From: Ohessyouella blattaphilus
Lineage (GTDB): Bacteria > Bacillota > Clostridia > Lachnospirales > Lachnospiraceae
Assembly (NCBI RefSeq): GCF_024721265.1
Contig: NZ_JAMXOC010000009.1
Coordinates: forward strand, 36,193-100,192
Direction: 5' to 3'
Length of the DNA stretch: 64,000 nt
The notes beneath the pieces were generated by a model. The model did not search any database and was not told the origin of the DNA. It saw nothing but the letters and a program-made list of their open reading frames with translations. The translations under genes were made by a program, and so were the position numbers. Positions 35,693-43,284 of the stretch are shown in pieces (position 1 is the stretch's first letter; the number at the start of each line of letters is the position of its first letter).

Positions 35693-37732
35693 CTAGTACG
35701 CTGGCATATACGGGTAATAAATTAGAGGTGCATTAGCATATGTAGACATATATACGTTTAATCCTAGCGAAGCTCTCGACTCTGGATCCACAATATAGGT
35801 TGTCCCATTAATATCTATTTCAACCCAGCCATGAGGGTTAGAGCCACTTCTAGTTGCAACTCTTCCTTCTATAAGACGCACGGAATAACCCAATTTCTTT
35901 GCACACCAGTAAAACACCGATGCGTAGCAAAAACAATTTCCTCTCCTCGTCTCATACGCATAGGTAAAGTAGTATTGTTGCCTTGTGTATCCTGACGGCG
36001 GATTCACCGGAACTGGCATGGTTTGATATCTGAGTCCTACCGCCCAGTTGTAAATTGCATACAAATCACCACCAGTTTGAGCAATAATTGCATCTGTATA
36101 ACTGTCTACTTTCGCCTCGCCCTCGCTATATGTTGTAAACCCAAAAACCTTTTGTGTTATCCTTCCTTGATACTCAATTTGCGCTGCCAACATATAGGAA
36201 CCTCGAGGGGCATCTCGCCATTCTGCCCAGTTACTCTTTGACCAACTCGAGATTTCCTGCCAACTCGAGACAGTCGGATTATAATATATCCAGCGAAAAG
36301 ATAATTTTTCTTTATCCGGCACATTGCTCGAGTAAGCAAATCCCAATTTAAAGTTGTTTCCTTGTTTTATATAGGTCATTCCATTTATGTTTGAATAGTA
36401 AGGATAATCCCTAGCAACCGAAAAACTTCTTGTCATTGTTTGAATCGAGCTCATACCTTTCACTCGTGCTGATACATGCAACCAATAATTCCCTCTTTTA
36501 GGTTGCCAACTAATCCAGTTCCCTTTAGCATAATCCCTAACAACTTCCCATTTCTTTGTACTTAAGTCGTATACTTCCACCTTAAACTCAAGTTCCTTCG
36601 TGTTAGCTTCAACTGCAACTCCCACATTTATCGCTGTATCTACATATTGCCATGTCAGCCCTTTTATATTAACAAAATTCGGATAATCTCTGTCAACGGC
36701 AAATGGAATCGTTCTTGTTTTTGTTGCGCCGGATGCAGACTTAGCAGTTACATGCAACCAATAAACTCCCTCTTTTGGTTGCCAACTAGCCCAATTCCCC
36801 GAAGCAAAGTTTCTTATTGTTGACCATTTTCCCGTCTGTGTATTATATGCTTCAAATTTAAAATCCACCCCTGCAGGATCATCGGAAGTATAAGCTGCTC
36901 CCACTGCGATTTCTGTATCACGATGCTGCCATGTCAATCCATCTATATTCAGTTGGTACGGATAATCCCGATTTACAGAAAAATTTATTGTTTGAGTAAC
37001 TTTTTTGCCATTTGATAAATTCGCCTCTACATGTAACCAATAATCCCCTCTTTTAGGTTGCCATTCTGTCCAATTTGAAGGATTTGCTTCTCTAATAGTC
37101 TTCCACTGCTTTGTAGACAAATTATACGCTTTAAAAACAAAAGAAACATTGGTATCTTTTGTTTCGTACGCAGTTCCGACCTTAATAGCATATTGATCAT
37201 AAAGCCAAGTAAAGCCCTTAAACACAAACGAATAACTCGTATTTTCTTCATAAGCACGCGTTTCCATTTCAGGTTCTGCTAGCTCCTCAATTATGCCTTG
37301 AGCATCTTCAATCTCGTCTGAAAACGTGCATTGCCACTTATTTTGATTAAAGAATAATGAATAAGTATCTAGCTCTAATTGACACTCTTCTAGTCTTAAT
37401 ATTTGCAAATTCGTAAAATTCTTCTCTAAGTATTCATAATCAAGAACTGTTAATTGATACATATCCGAAAATAAAGTTAGCTCTGTAATAGATTTCACAT
37501 CATCATTCGTCCATGATTCCTCTTTTAATGTCTCCGGGATACCTTTTCCCACTAATCTCAACTCGCAAATTGAATCCTCCGAAGTATAACTGTTCTGTAT
37601 TGCAGATGCATCAACAGCGATACCTTCTATATCTTCAGGATAAATAGTTGTTGCTTTTGTATTTGCTACTGGTGTCAATAAGCTAGCAAGCAACGTACAA
37701 CTTAATAATAATGCATACACTCGACGTTTCAT
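35693..37732 (-). CDS. Secreted multi-repeat transglutaminase-like protein
   Basis: 679 residues. A signal peptide (about 1-29) is followed by a short Leu-rich segment (SITELTLFSD...LQILRLEECQLEL, about 80-125). Four tandem modules of about 88 residues follow (roughly 165-255, 256-345, 346-440, 441-540), each with NI.GLTW, W..I, NW..WQPK.G.YWLHV. They recall the triple-tyrosine (Y_Y_Y) modules of clostridial surface proteins. The C-terminus is a transglutaminase-like core with Cys600 (RRGNCFCYA), His634 (NPHGWVEI) and Asp649 (YIVDPE). Start: ATG 37732 has GGGGG 9 bases before it; the GTG at 37738 is too close. Probably acts on wall peptides, as a protease or cross-linker. Confidence 0.85.
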   Translation of the reverse strand: MKRRVYALLLSCTLLASLLTPVANTKATTIYPEDIEGIAVDASAIQNSYTSEDSICELRLVGKGIPETLKEESWTNDDVKSITELTLFSDMYQLTVLDYEYLEKNFTNLQILRLEECQLELDTYSLFFNQNKWQCTFSDEIEDAQGIIEELAEPEMETRAYEENTSYSFVFKGFTWLYDQYAIKVGTAYETKDTNVSFVFKAYNLSTKQWKTIREANPSNWTEWQPKRGDYWLHVEANLSNGKKVTQTINFSVNRDYPYQLNIDGLTWQHRDTEIAVGAAYTSDDPAGVDFKFEAYNTQTGKWSTIRNFASGNWASWQPKEGVYWLHVTAKSASGATKTRTIPFAVDRDYPNFVNIKGLTWQYVDTAINVGVAVEANTKELEFKVEVYDLSTKKWEVVRDYAKGNWISWQPKRGNYWLHVSARVKGMSSIQTMTRSFSVARDYPYYSNINGMTYIKQGNNFKLGFAYSSNVPDKEKLSFRWIYYNPTVSSWQEISSWSKSNWAEWRDAPRGSYMLAAQIEYQGRITQKVFGFTTYSEGEAKVDSYTDAIIAQTGGDLYAIYNWAVGLRYQTMPVPVNPPSGYTRQQYYFTYAYETRRGNCFCYASVFYWCAKKLGYSVRLIEGRVATRSGSNPHGWVEIDINGTTYIVDPESRASLGLNVYMSTYANAPLIYYPYMPAY

Positions 37733-37774
37733 AGTCACTTACCCCCATTTCAAAAAATAAATTTCACAATCTCT

Positions 37775-37783
37775 AGTATACCA
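37775..37783 (-). promoter_or_regulatory. Extended -10 promoter before the polysaccharide cluster
   Basis: On the minus strand TGGTATACT, 43 bases before the transglutaminase start. No clear -35. It could drive the whole cluster down to the GT2 gene, since no terminator is seen inside. Confidence 0.45.
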
Positions 37784-37815
37784 CACAATTTTCTTTCCTT
37801 AAAGCCTGTGTTCTC

Positions 37816-37855
37816 TAAAAAAACCTAAAGTTCTATTTCGAACTTCAGGTTTTTA
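37816..37855 (-). terminator. Terminator after the DUF2325 gene
   Basis: Stem AACCT-AAGTTC / GAACTT-AGGTT with one mismatch and a TATTTC loop, followed by a T run on the minus strand. It separates the Fur-box operon from the polysaccharide cluster. Confidence 0.8.
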
Positions 37856-37868
37856 TTACATGAACATA

Positions 37869-38150
37869 TTACATTTTACGCTTATATAGTATTGTTTCCA
37901 ACGCATTCACACTAGCACTGTGGGTACGCTCTACCGGTATGTTAAAGCGTTCTGCCTCTTTAAGAGCACAGTGGACCATCTTATGGGCAACCGTCCCTGT
38001 AAAGAGAATAATTAAATCCGGTTGACCGATTTGCGTCTTTAGATTTCCTGCCATACGGGTAAAGACCTTGGCTTTGTATTTGTGCTTCTTGCAGATACTA
38101 ATATACTGGTGCTCCATCCGCTCGTTGCCACCGATAATAACTACGCTCAT
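37869..38150 (-). CDS. DUF2325 domain protein
   Basis: Small 93-residue protein starting MSVVIIGGNERMEHQYISIC, with GQPDLIILFTGTVAHKMVHC in the middle and RTHSASVNAL near the end: the DUF2325 family, a Rossmann-like fold of unknown function. Two Cys are present but no clear metal motif. Overlaps the flavodoxin stop by 4 bases (ATGA), so it is the last gene of a three-gene operon under a Fur-like box. Confidence 0.83.
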   Translation of the reverse strand: MSVVIIGGNERMEHQYISICKKHKYKAKVFTRMAGNLKTQIGQPDLIILFTGTVAHKMVHCALKEAERFNIPVERTHSASVNALETILYKRKM

Positions 38151-38575
38151 ACACTCGCCAGTTCCTTTCCTCCATTCCTACAAGCTGCTTTTGCTGCATC
38201 ATCAGGAGCGTTATTCGCAATAATCCCTTCGCCGCCAATGACCGTTGCACCCGCTCCCGTCACTCGTTCTACCCACTGACGCATCCATTCTCCATCACCC
38301 CAGTCGTAGGAGCCAAATAGCAGAATCTTCTTTCCCATAATCTTTCCTTCAAGAGCTTCCATAAAAGGTTCAAACTCACCCTCTTCCAGAACTTCATCGC
38401 CCATCGCCGGACACCCTAGAGCAAAGGCTTCGCTCGTAGCAAGTTCCGTAGGATTTACTTGATCCACCGTTAAGACACTCGCTTCCTTGCCAGCTTCTTT
38501 AATGCCTTCAGCAACGGCCTGAGCCATTGCCTCTGTATTACCTGTCATACTCCAATAAACTACTGATACTGCCAT
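38147..38575 (-). CDS. Short-chain flavodoxin
   Basis: FMN electron carrier, 142 residues. The phosphate loop is YWSMTGNTEAMAQAVAEG; the isoalloxazine loops are GCPAMGDEVLEEGEF and FGSYDWGDGEWMRQW. Flavodoxins often replace ferredoxin under iron shortage, which fits the Fur-like box upstream. It starts 12 bases after the DUF3793 gene. Confidence 0.95.
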   Translation of the reverse strand: MAVSVVYWSMTGNTEAMAQAVAEGIKEAGKEASVLTVDQVNPTELATSEAFALGCPAMGDEVLEEGEFEPFMEALEGKIMGKKILLFGSYDWGDGEWMRQWVERVTGAGATVIGGEGIIANNAPDDAAKAACRNGGKELASV

Positions 38576-38587
38576 TTCATCATCCTC

Positions 38588-39184
38588 CTATTGTGCTTGT
38601 CGTGCGATATCGACTACGGTTCTGCCTAATAAATACTCTCTTACAGCCTCTTCTCGTGCTTCTTGATAAGAGGTAAACGTCGCCTTTGCTTTCTCTAAGT
38701 CGTGATAGACTTTCCAGTAACCGGCGTACAGACTATTTTGCCCCAGATTCTCAATATAGCCTTTAACATCCGCCAAAGGATAATCAAGAAAGATACCGAT
38801 TTCATGAGGAAAGCCAATGTTCTCATCAGAGAAAGCTTCCACCCGACTCTGTAAATGCGCCAATACTTCCCTTTCTCCAAATTCACGATAGCCAAATCCT
38901 TTTAAGAACTTACGAATATCCGCTCTTTTCATATGATTACGGAAACTTTCCTGACGATAAAGAAAGACTAGACACTTTCCTTTTCTCGATGCTAGGCATT
39001 TCATCTTTATATCCGTATTCGTTAAGACTTCCTTAAGCTCACGGCAACTACCTGCCTCGATATTTAAGATACTAGACACTTTAATCCCCTTCAGAAAAGG
39101 GGCACACTGTAAGATAACCTTGGCGGCTACTTTCTGGCTTTCGCTTCCTGTTGCCAGCATCGTGCAGATTGATTTAGGTGACAT
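38588..39184 (-). CDS. DUF3793 family protein
   Basis: 198 residues. FPHEIGIFLDYPLADVKGYI and YAGYWKVYHDLEKAKATF are hallmarks of DUF3793, a family of unknown function in clostridia and often next to flavodoxin or iron-transport genes. Six Cys are scattered without a cluster motif. First gene of the operon, directly behind the promoter and Fur-like box. Confidence 0.85.
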   Translation of the reverse strand: MSPKSICTMLATGSESQKVAAKVILQCAPFLKGIKVSSILNIEAGSCRELKEVLTNTDIKMKCLASRKGKCLVFLYRQESFRNHMKRADIRKFLKGFGYREFGEREVLAHLQSRVEAFSDENIGFPHEIGIFLDYPLADVKGYIENLGQNSLYAGYWKVYHDLEKAKATFTSYQEAREEAVREYLLGRTVVDIARQAQ

Positions 39185-39205
39185 CGCACATCTCCTTTGT
39201 GATTT

Positions 39206-39220
39206 TGATATTCATTATCA
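39206..39220 (-). promoter_or_regulatory. Fur box
   Basis: TGATAATGAATATCA on the minus strand: a 7-1-7 inverted repeat matching the classic Fur site TGATAAT-N-ATTATCA in all but one position. It lies between the -10 and the DUF3793 start, a repressing position. Confidence 0.75.
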
Positions 39221-39225
39221 TTTAT

Positions 39226-39254
39226 AATTTAGCATAATACTTCCCGAAATGCAA
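39226..39254 (-). promoter_or_regulatory. Promoter of the DUF3793-flavodoxin operon
   Basis: TTGCAT (39254-39249), 17 bases, TAAATT (39231-39226) on the minus strand; the -10 is the same as that of hrcA. The Fur-like box begins 5 bases downstream. Confidence 0.55.
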
Positions 39255-39295
39255 GAGAGGCCCCGCAATTTTTTTCAAAAACTGCAGAGCCTCTC
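39255..39295 (-). terminator. Hairpin after the marR gene
   Basis: Outer 7-bp stem GAGAGGC / GCCTCTC with an inner GCA-TTTTT / AAAAA-TGC part. The T run after it is poor, so termination may be weak. It overlaps the -35 of the next operon. Confidence 0.45.
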
Positions 39296-39304
39296 CATTA
39301 CTAT

Positions 39305-39739
39305 CTAGGAAATACTATATAACATTTTCTTTAAATCTTTCTTTACCGCTTCTTTCTCTTTCTTTGTCAGCTTTCCCGTCAGCTTCTTATCGATTTCTTT
39401 GCGGCTACTTTCCACTACTCTCCTAATATCATATGCTTTCTCGGTGAGATGGATACTTTTACAGCGCCGATCCACATTGCTAGGCACGATGATAATATAT
39501 CCTTTTGCGTCAAGGCGCTTTAATAAGCCCGTAACCGTCGGATTCTGCAAACTAAGCGCTTCCTCCACATCCTTTTGATTCACTTCCTCTAACTCCGTGT
39601 AAAAAAGGAAATCTAGCACTGCACACTGAGATGAAGTAATCCCAATATTTTTAAGCAGAATATTAAATTCTTTTTCATATACATTGTTGATTCGTTTAAT
39701 TAAGATTCCCAAGGGGAGTTCCTGCTTTAGGGTTGCCAT
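39305..39739 (-). CDS. MarR-family transcription regulator
   Basis: 144 residues. The winged helix-turn-helix spans about 45-110, with VEEALSLQNPTVTGLLKRLD as the recognition region and NVDRRCKSIHLTEKA as the wing. It overlaps the end of the MATE gene by 44 bases and is on the same strand. The ATG at 39739 has AAGGAGG 13 bases before it, a bit far; a TTG at about 39710 is another option. It probably controls its own transporter operon in response to a ligand. Confidence 0.88.
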   Translation of the reverse strand: MATLKQELPLGILIKRINNVYEKEFNILLKNIGITSSQCAVLDFLFYTELEEVNQKDVEEALSLQNPTVTGLLKRLDAKGYIIIVPSNVDRRCKSIHLTEKAYDIRRVVESSRKEIDKKLTGKLTKKEKEAVKKDLKKMLYSIS

Positions 39740-41090
39740 CCTCTTTTCTCATCCTCCTTATCTCGCGCGTCACAAAGGTGATTACTACTATTGCCGCTGC
39801 CAAATCAGCAATCGGTCCTGCATACATCACTCCGTCTATTCCCATAAAAAGTGGGAAGATTAATATCAGCGGCACTAAGAACAATACTTGCCTCGTAAGC
39901 GACACTGTCGCTCCTAAGAAGGCCTTACCAATGGAAGTGAAGAACCCAGAGCTCATGGGCTGAATTGCATTTATAAAAGTAAAGAACATAAAGATTCTAA
40001 AGTATCGTTCCGCAAAATGGAAATACTCTTCTGTACCATTGCCGAAAATGCTGACTATTCCTCGCGGCATCAACTGGAAGAGAATAAAAAAGGTGATTCC
40101 TGCCGCTAGGCAAATCGTCGCCGCTCTTTTATACGTCACTTCTACTCGCTTATAATTCTTTGCCCCATAGTTATAACCCCATATCGGCTGACACCCCTGG
40201 CTAATACCTACGCAGATACTAATAAAGATCATATTTACTTTTGAGACCACCCCGACGACCGCTAAAGGAATCTCCGGTCCGTACACCGACTGAGCACCGT
40301 AATGACGTAGGGTATTGTTCATAATCACTTGAACAAAGGCCATCGATACCTGGTTGATACAAGAAGCAAAGCCTAGACCTACGATTGCTCTAATAATGCC
40401 TGCTTCCGGCTTAAACAAGCCTTTATGTAAGCGCATATCCGCAAGTTTAAAGAAATAAAACACCACCATTAGCCCTGAAATCACTTGTCCGATCACTGTC
40501 GCCAAAGCGGCTCCCTTAATTCCCCAGTCAAAGCCAAAGATAAACAAGGGGTCTAAAATCGTATTAATAATGGCTCCAGTCAAGTTACAGGCCATGGAAT
40601 ACCCAGGGCTACCATCCGCTCGAATCAAGTGACTAGACCCTGTTGACAAGATTAAAAAGGGAATACCAAAGGCTGTAATCCCTGTATAGTCCGCAGCATA
40701 CGTCATCACCTTATCCGTCGTTCCACACAGGACTAAAATCGGATCCAAAAAGAGCAATACCACTACCCCGATTACCACGCCTGAAAAAGCTAGCATAAAA
40801 AGGGCGTTCCCTGCCAAATGCACGGCTTTCTCCTTATCACCTGCCCCTGCCTCTAGATTAAAGTTAGAAGCTCCACCAACGCCAAATAATAGAGCTAGCG
40901 CGACACAGATAATACTGATAGGAAAGGCAACATTAGTGGACGCATTTCCCAGAATACCCACGCCCTGTCCAATAAATATCTGGTCGACGATATTATAAAG
41001 CGAACCCACTAACATGCTAATAATTGCCGGTATCGCAAACTTAAGCATTAGCTTACCAATCTTTTCTGTTTCCAAATGACTTTTTTCCAT
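39696..41090 (-). CDS. MATE-family efflux transporter (second copy)
   Basis: 464 residues, twelve helices in two halves (KLMLKFAIPAIISMLVGSLY and AIVGLGFASCINQVSMAFVQ), exporting drugs or toxins by Na+ or H+ exchange. The start follows AGAGGTGG. It differs clearly from the MATE protein at 11.9 kb, so the two are not a recent duplicate. A possible extended -10 (TGTTACAAT) lies about 30 bases upstream. The overlapping marR gene makes a regulated transporter pair. Confidence 0.92.
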   Translation of the reverse strand: MEKSHLETEKIGKLMLKFAIPAIISMLVGSLYNIVDQIFIGQGVGILGNASTNVAFPISIICVALALLFGVGGASNFNLEAGAGDKEKAVHLAGNALFMLAFSGVVIGVVVLLFLDPILVLCGTTDKVMTYAADYTGITAFGIPFLILSTGSSHLIRADGSPGYSMACNLTGAIINTILDPLFIFGFDWGIKGAALATVIGQVISGLMVVFYFFKLADMRLHKGLFKPEAGIIRAIVGLGFASCINQVSMAFVQVIMNNTLRHYGAQSVYGPEIPLAVVGVVSKVNMIFISICVGISQGCQPIWGYNYGAKNYKRVEVTYKRAATICLAAGITFFILFQLMPRGIVSIFGNGTEEYFHFAERYFRIFMFFTFINAIQPMSSGFFTSIGKAFLGATVSLTRQVLFLVPLILIFPLFMGIDGVMYAGPIADLAAAIVVITFVTREIRRMRKEDGNPKAGTPLGNLN

Positions 41091-41132
41091 CTTCCACCTC
41101 TAATTTCCACTACCTATTGTAACATAGAAAGG

Positions 41133-41165
41133 CAAAAAAAGAACCAGGTTTTATCCTGATTCTTT
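41133..41165 (-). terminator. Terminator after tRNA-Gly
   Basis: AAAGAATCAGG / CCTGGTTCTTT with one G-U pair and a 6-base loop, followed by seven T on the minus strand. Confidence 0.85.
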
Positions 41166-41168
41166 AAG

Positions 41169-41241
41169 AGCGACAGACGGGGTTCGAACCCGCGACCCCG
41201 ACCTTGGCAAGGTCGTACTCTACCAACTGAGCCACTGTCGC
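41169..41241 (-). tRNA. tRNA-Gly (anticodon GCC)
   Basis: 73 bases. Acceptor stem GCGACAG / CTGTCGC with U as the discriminator base, D-arm GCTC..GAGT, anticodon stem GACCT/AGGTC around TTGCCAA (GCC), T-arm GCGGGTTCGAACCCCGT. The 3' CCA is not encoded. A strong promoter lies 33 bases upstream and a terminator follows, so it is a single-gene unit. Confidence 0.97.
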
Positions 41242-41244
41242 AAA

Positions 41245-41288
41245 TGCATATAGCGTTCTTCCGAACATTGATAATAATACTATATGCA
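41245..41288. repeat. Inverted repeat bracketing the tRNA-Gly -10
   Basis: TGCATATAG (41245-41253) and CTATATGCA (41280-41288) are exact inverted copies of 9 bases with the -10 and the transcription start between them. It may be an operator or only a 5' leader hairpin. Confidence 0.5.
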
Positions 41289-41302
41289 ATTGTTTTTGTC
41301 AA
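41274..41302 (-). promoter_or_regulatory. Promoter of tRNA-Gly
   Basis: TTGACA (41302-41297), 17 bases, TATTAT (41279-41274) on the minus strand: a near-consensus strong promoter. Confidence 0.85.
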
Positions 41303-41336
41303 TTAAAAAATGATATTTTTTTAATTTTTACTGATT

Positions 41337-43262
41337 TTATTCCATTTCGCTTATCATAAATTGAACATCTTCATCCGAAACCTCTTTTTCATCATTTAAA
41401 CCTTTTTCAAGAACGCCATAATAAAGCTGGTAACTCCCTTTCGTTTGTTCATACATTAAGATTTCTAAAGCAAATTCTAATTCTGGCAATTCACTCAGCT
41501 CAAGAGTACAATTATAATTCGTGTCCTCTCCCCGTACCATCTCCACTCGTTTTATTATTTGTTCTCCATCTCGACTTAAAATTATAGCTTCAATTTTATC
41601 CAAGTCCACAATCCCAGTCGGTATATTTCTTAACGTAACCTGTACCTCGCCGGTCTCTTCTTTGTATGCACCCACGAATATTTCAACTTCATTTTGCCCG
41701 CCATCACGTATGAACAATTTCGTCGTATCTGTTTTTATTTGCGAAAGGTTATCAAGAATTTTTGAATTTGCTTGAAGTCCAAGATTTATTTCCTCTTTCC
41801 CTAAAACTTCAACCCATGTTTGTCTATCTGAATATAAATCCGTCCCTAACGCCAAACGTCCGCCCTCTATATTCGCACCTAAGCTGCTTAGTGTGGTCGG
41901 AAACATATCAAATGTTGAATATTGTCGTGTTGTCTTAATAACAGATTCCTTTGCAGAATTAATAATACTCGTATATACTCTTCGATCATAACTTCCGATT
42001 TCGTTGCAAAAATCCGAATCCATTGTTGGATGATCTCCACACAAAATGATTGTAGTGTTTTCATAAAAGTCTTGTTTTTGTATCCACTTTACAAAATCGG
42101 ACACTTGACGATCCGAACAACTTATTACATTCCCGTACTGATTTCTTTCACCGTGTTTGTCGACACATTTTTCACAAACATAACCATCCTCAAAATGCGT
42201 GTCAACCGTTAGCATTGTAAAATTGAATGGTTCTGGCTCTTCTGCCAGTTCAGAAATCGTCATCATGGCATTTTCAAACAACTTTGAATCTTCATATCCC
42301 CAAAAAACACGATAATCTTCGGGAATCCACCCTTCTTCTTGCGCCTTAACATAATCATAAATCTCATAACCACCATGCTCTTTATACATTAAATCTCTGC
42401 CTTGAAAGCTCGCTTCTGACCCTATCATAAACGCCTGATTATAATTTTCTCTCTTTAAGATGTCTCCAATAAGTGTTGCGCCACTAAAAAAAGACTCCTG
42501 TGTATCCATGCTGTTCTTATCAATCGGAATATTCAAAGGCAAACCAGCGCTCTGCGCGAAAAGACCACCTACAGTCCATGTACTTCCCTCCAAAGAATGT
42601 GCCCCATTAAGAATATTCTCATCTTCTGAGAAATTATCATTCTTCAATGAAATCTCTGTCAGCTCCGGAATGTAGTTCACTTCATATGCGCCACCACTCT
42701 GCTTTTCAGAATATGTTACTTCCATAGATTCTAAGAAAATATAAACTAAATTCCTTTTCTGTTCTGGAAATTCAACCGAAACCGATAACGGATCCACATA
42801 ATATTCATCTATAAATGACTGGTCACTATTCTTAGCATTAATGTACCCTGACACATCAAGTTTTTTCCATGTGTATGCTAAAGAGATGCTCTGAGAAAAG
42901 ATACAAATAATTAATACAGTAGCAACAACTCCCACGACTTTTGTTGTACGAATATATCTAACCGGAATAATAATCATAATAACGAACAGAAAAAGCGTCG
43001 GTACAAGTACAGTAAAAATAAATCCATTAATTATTTGAGAATCTGTCCCTTTAATCGAATTTGTAATTGTATACACGAGTTCACTCATGGATAGATGAGG
43101 CCAAGTTCGATTTAACCAAAACAACGATAATGTTCCAAGCATTAATACAAAAGAGAGTACAAATATTAGAATGACCATTACACGTTTTAAAAAAACCTTT
43201 TTATTTCTTATTTTTTTCTTCAGATTCTTTTCTCTTAAATATTCCGAATTAATACGCCACAT
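41337..43262 (-). CDS. LTA synthase family sulfatase-fold phosphoglycerol transferase
   Basis: 641 residues. The N-terminus is a membrane part with about four helices (about 27-140). The outer sulfatase-fold domain (about 165-480) has LVYIFLESMEVTYSE with the metal Glu, the catalytic Thr in SLEGSTWTVGGLFAQSAG, and DHP in ILCGDHPTMDSDF. These match LtaS and MdoB-type phosphoglycerol transferases, which build glycerol-phosphate polymers on the outer face. A beta-rich C-terminal extension (about 520-641) is not part of LtaS and I do not recognise it. Gene follows aspS by 22 bases. Confidence 0.85.
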   Translation of the reverse strand: MWRINSEYLREKNLKKKIRNKKVFLKRVMVILIFVLSFVLMLGTLSLFWLNRTWPHLSMSELVYTITNSIKGTDSQIINGFIFTVLVPTLFLFVIMIIIPVRYIRTTKVVGVVATVLIICIFSQSISLAYTWKKLDVSGYINAKNSDQSFIDEYYVDPLSVSVEFPEQKRNLVYIFLESMEVTYSEKQSGGAYEVNYIPELTEISLKNDNFSEDENILNGAHSLEGSTWTVGGLFAQSAGLPLNIPIDKNSMDTQESFFSGATLIGDILKRENYNQAFMIGSEASFQGRDLMYKEHGGYEIYDYVKAQEEGWIPEDYRVFWGYEDSKLFENAMMTISELAEEPEPFNFTMLTVDTHFEDGYVCEKCVDKHGERNQYGNVISCSDRQVSDFVKWIQKQDFYENTTIILCGDHPTMDSDFCNEIGSYDRRVYTSIINSAKESVIKTTRQYSTFDMFPTTLSSLGANIEGGRLALGTDLYSDRQTWVEVLGKEEINLGLQANSKILDNLSQIKTDTTKLFIRDGGQNEVEIFVGAYKEETGEVQVTLRNIPTGIVDLDKIEAIILSRDGEQIIKRVEMVRGEDTNYNCTLELSELPELEFALEILMYEQTKGSYQLYYGVLEKGLNDEKEVSDEDVQFMISEME

Positions 43263-43284
43263 ATCATTACCCCATCCATACTAT

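Noticed and set aside
41114..41302. 62-codon minus-strand frame
   Set aside because: Covers tRNA-Gly with its promoter and terminator; not coding.
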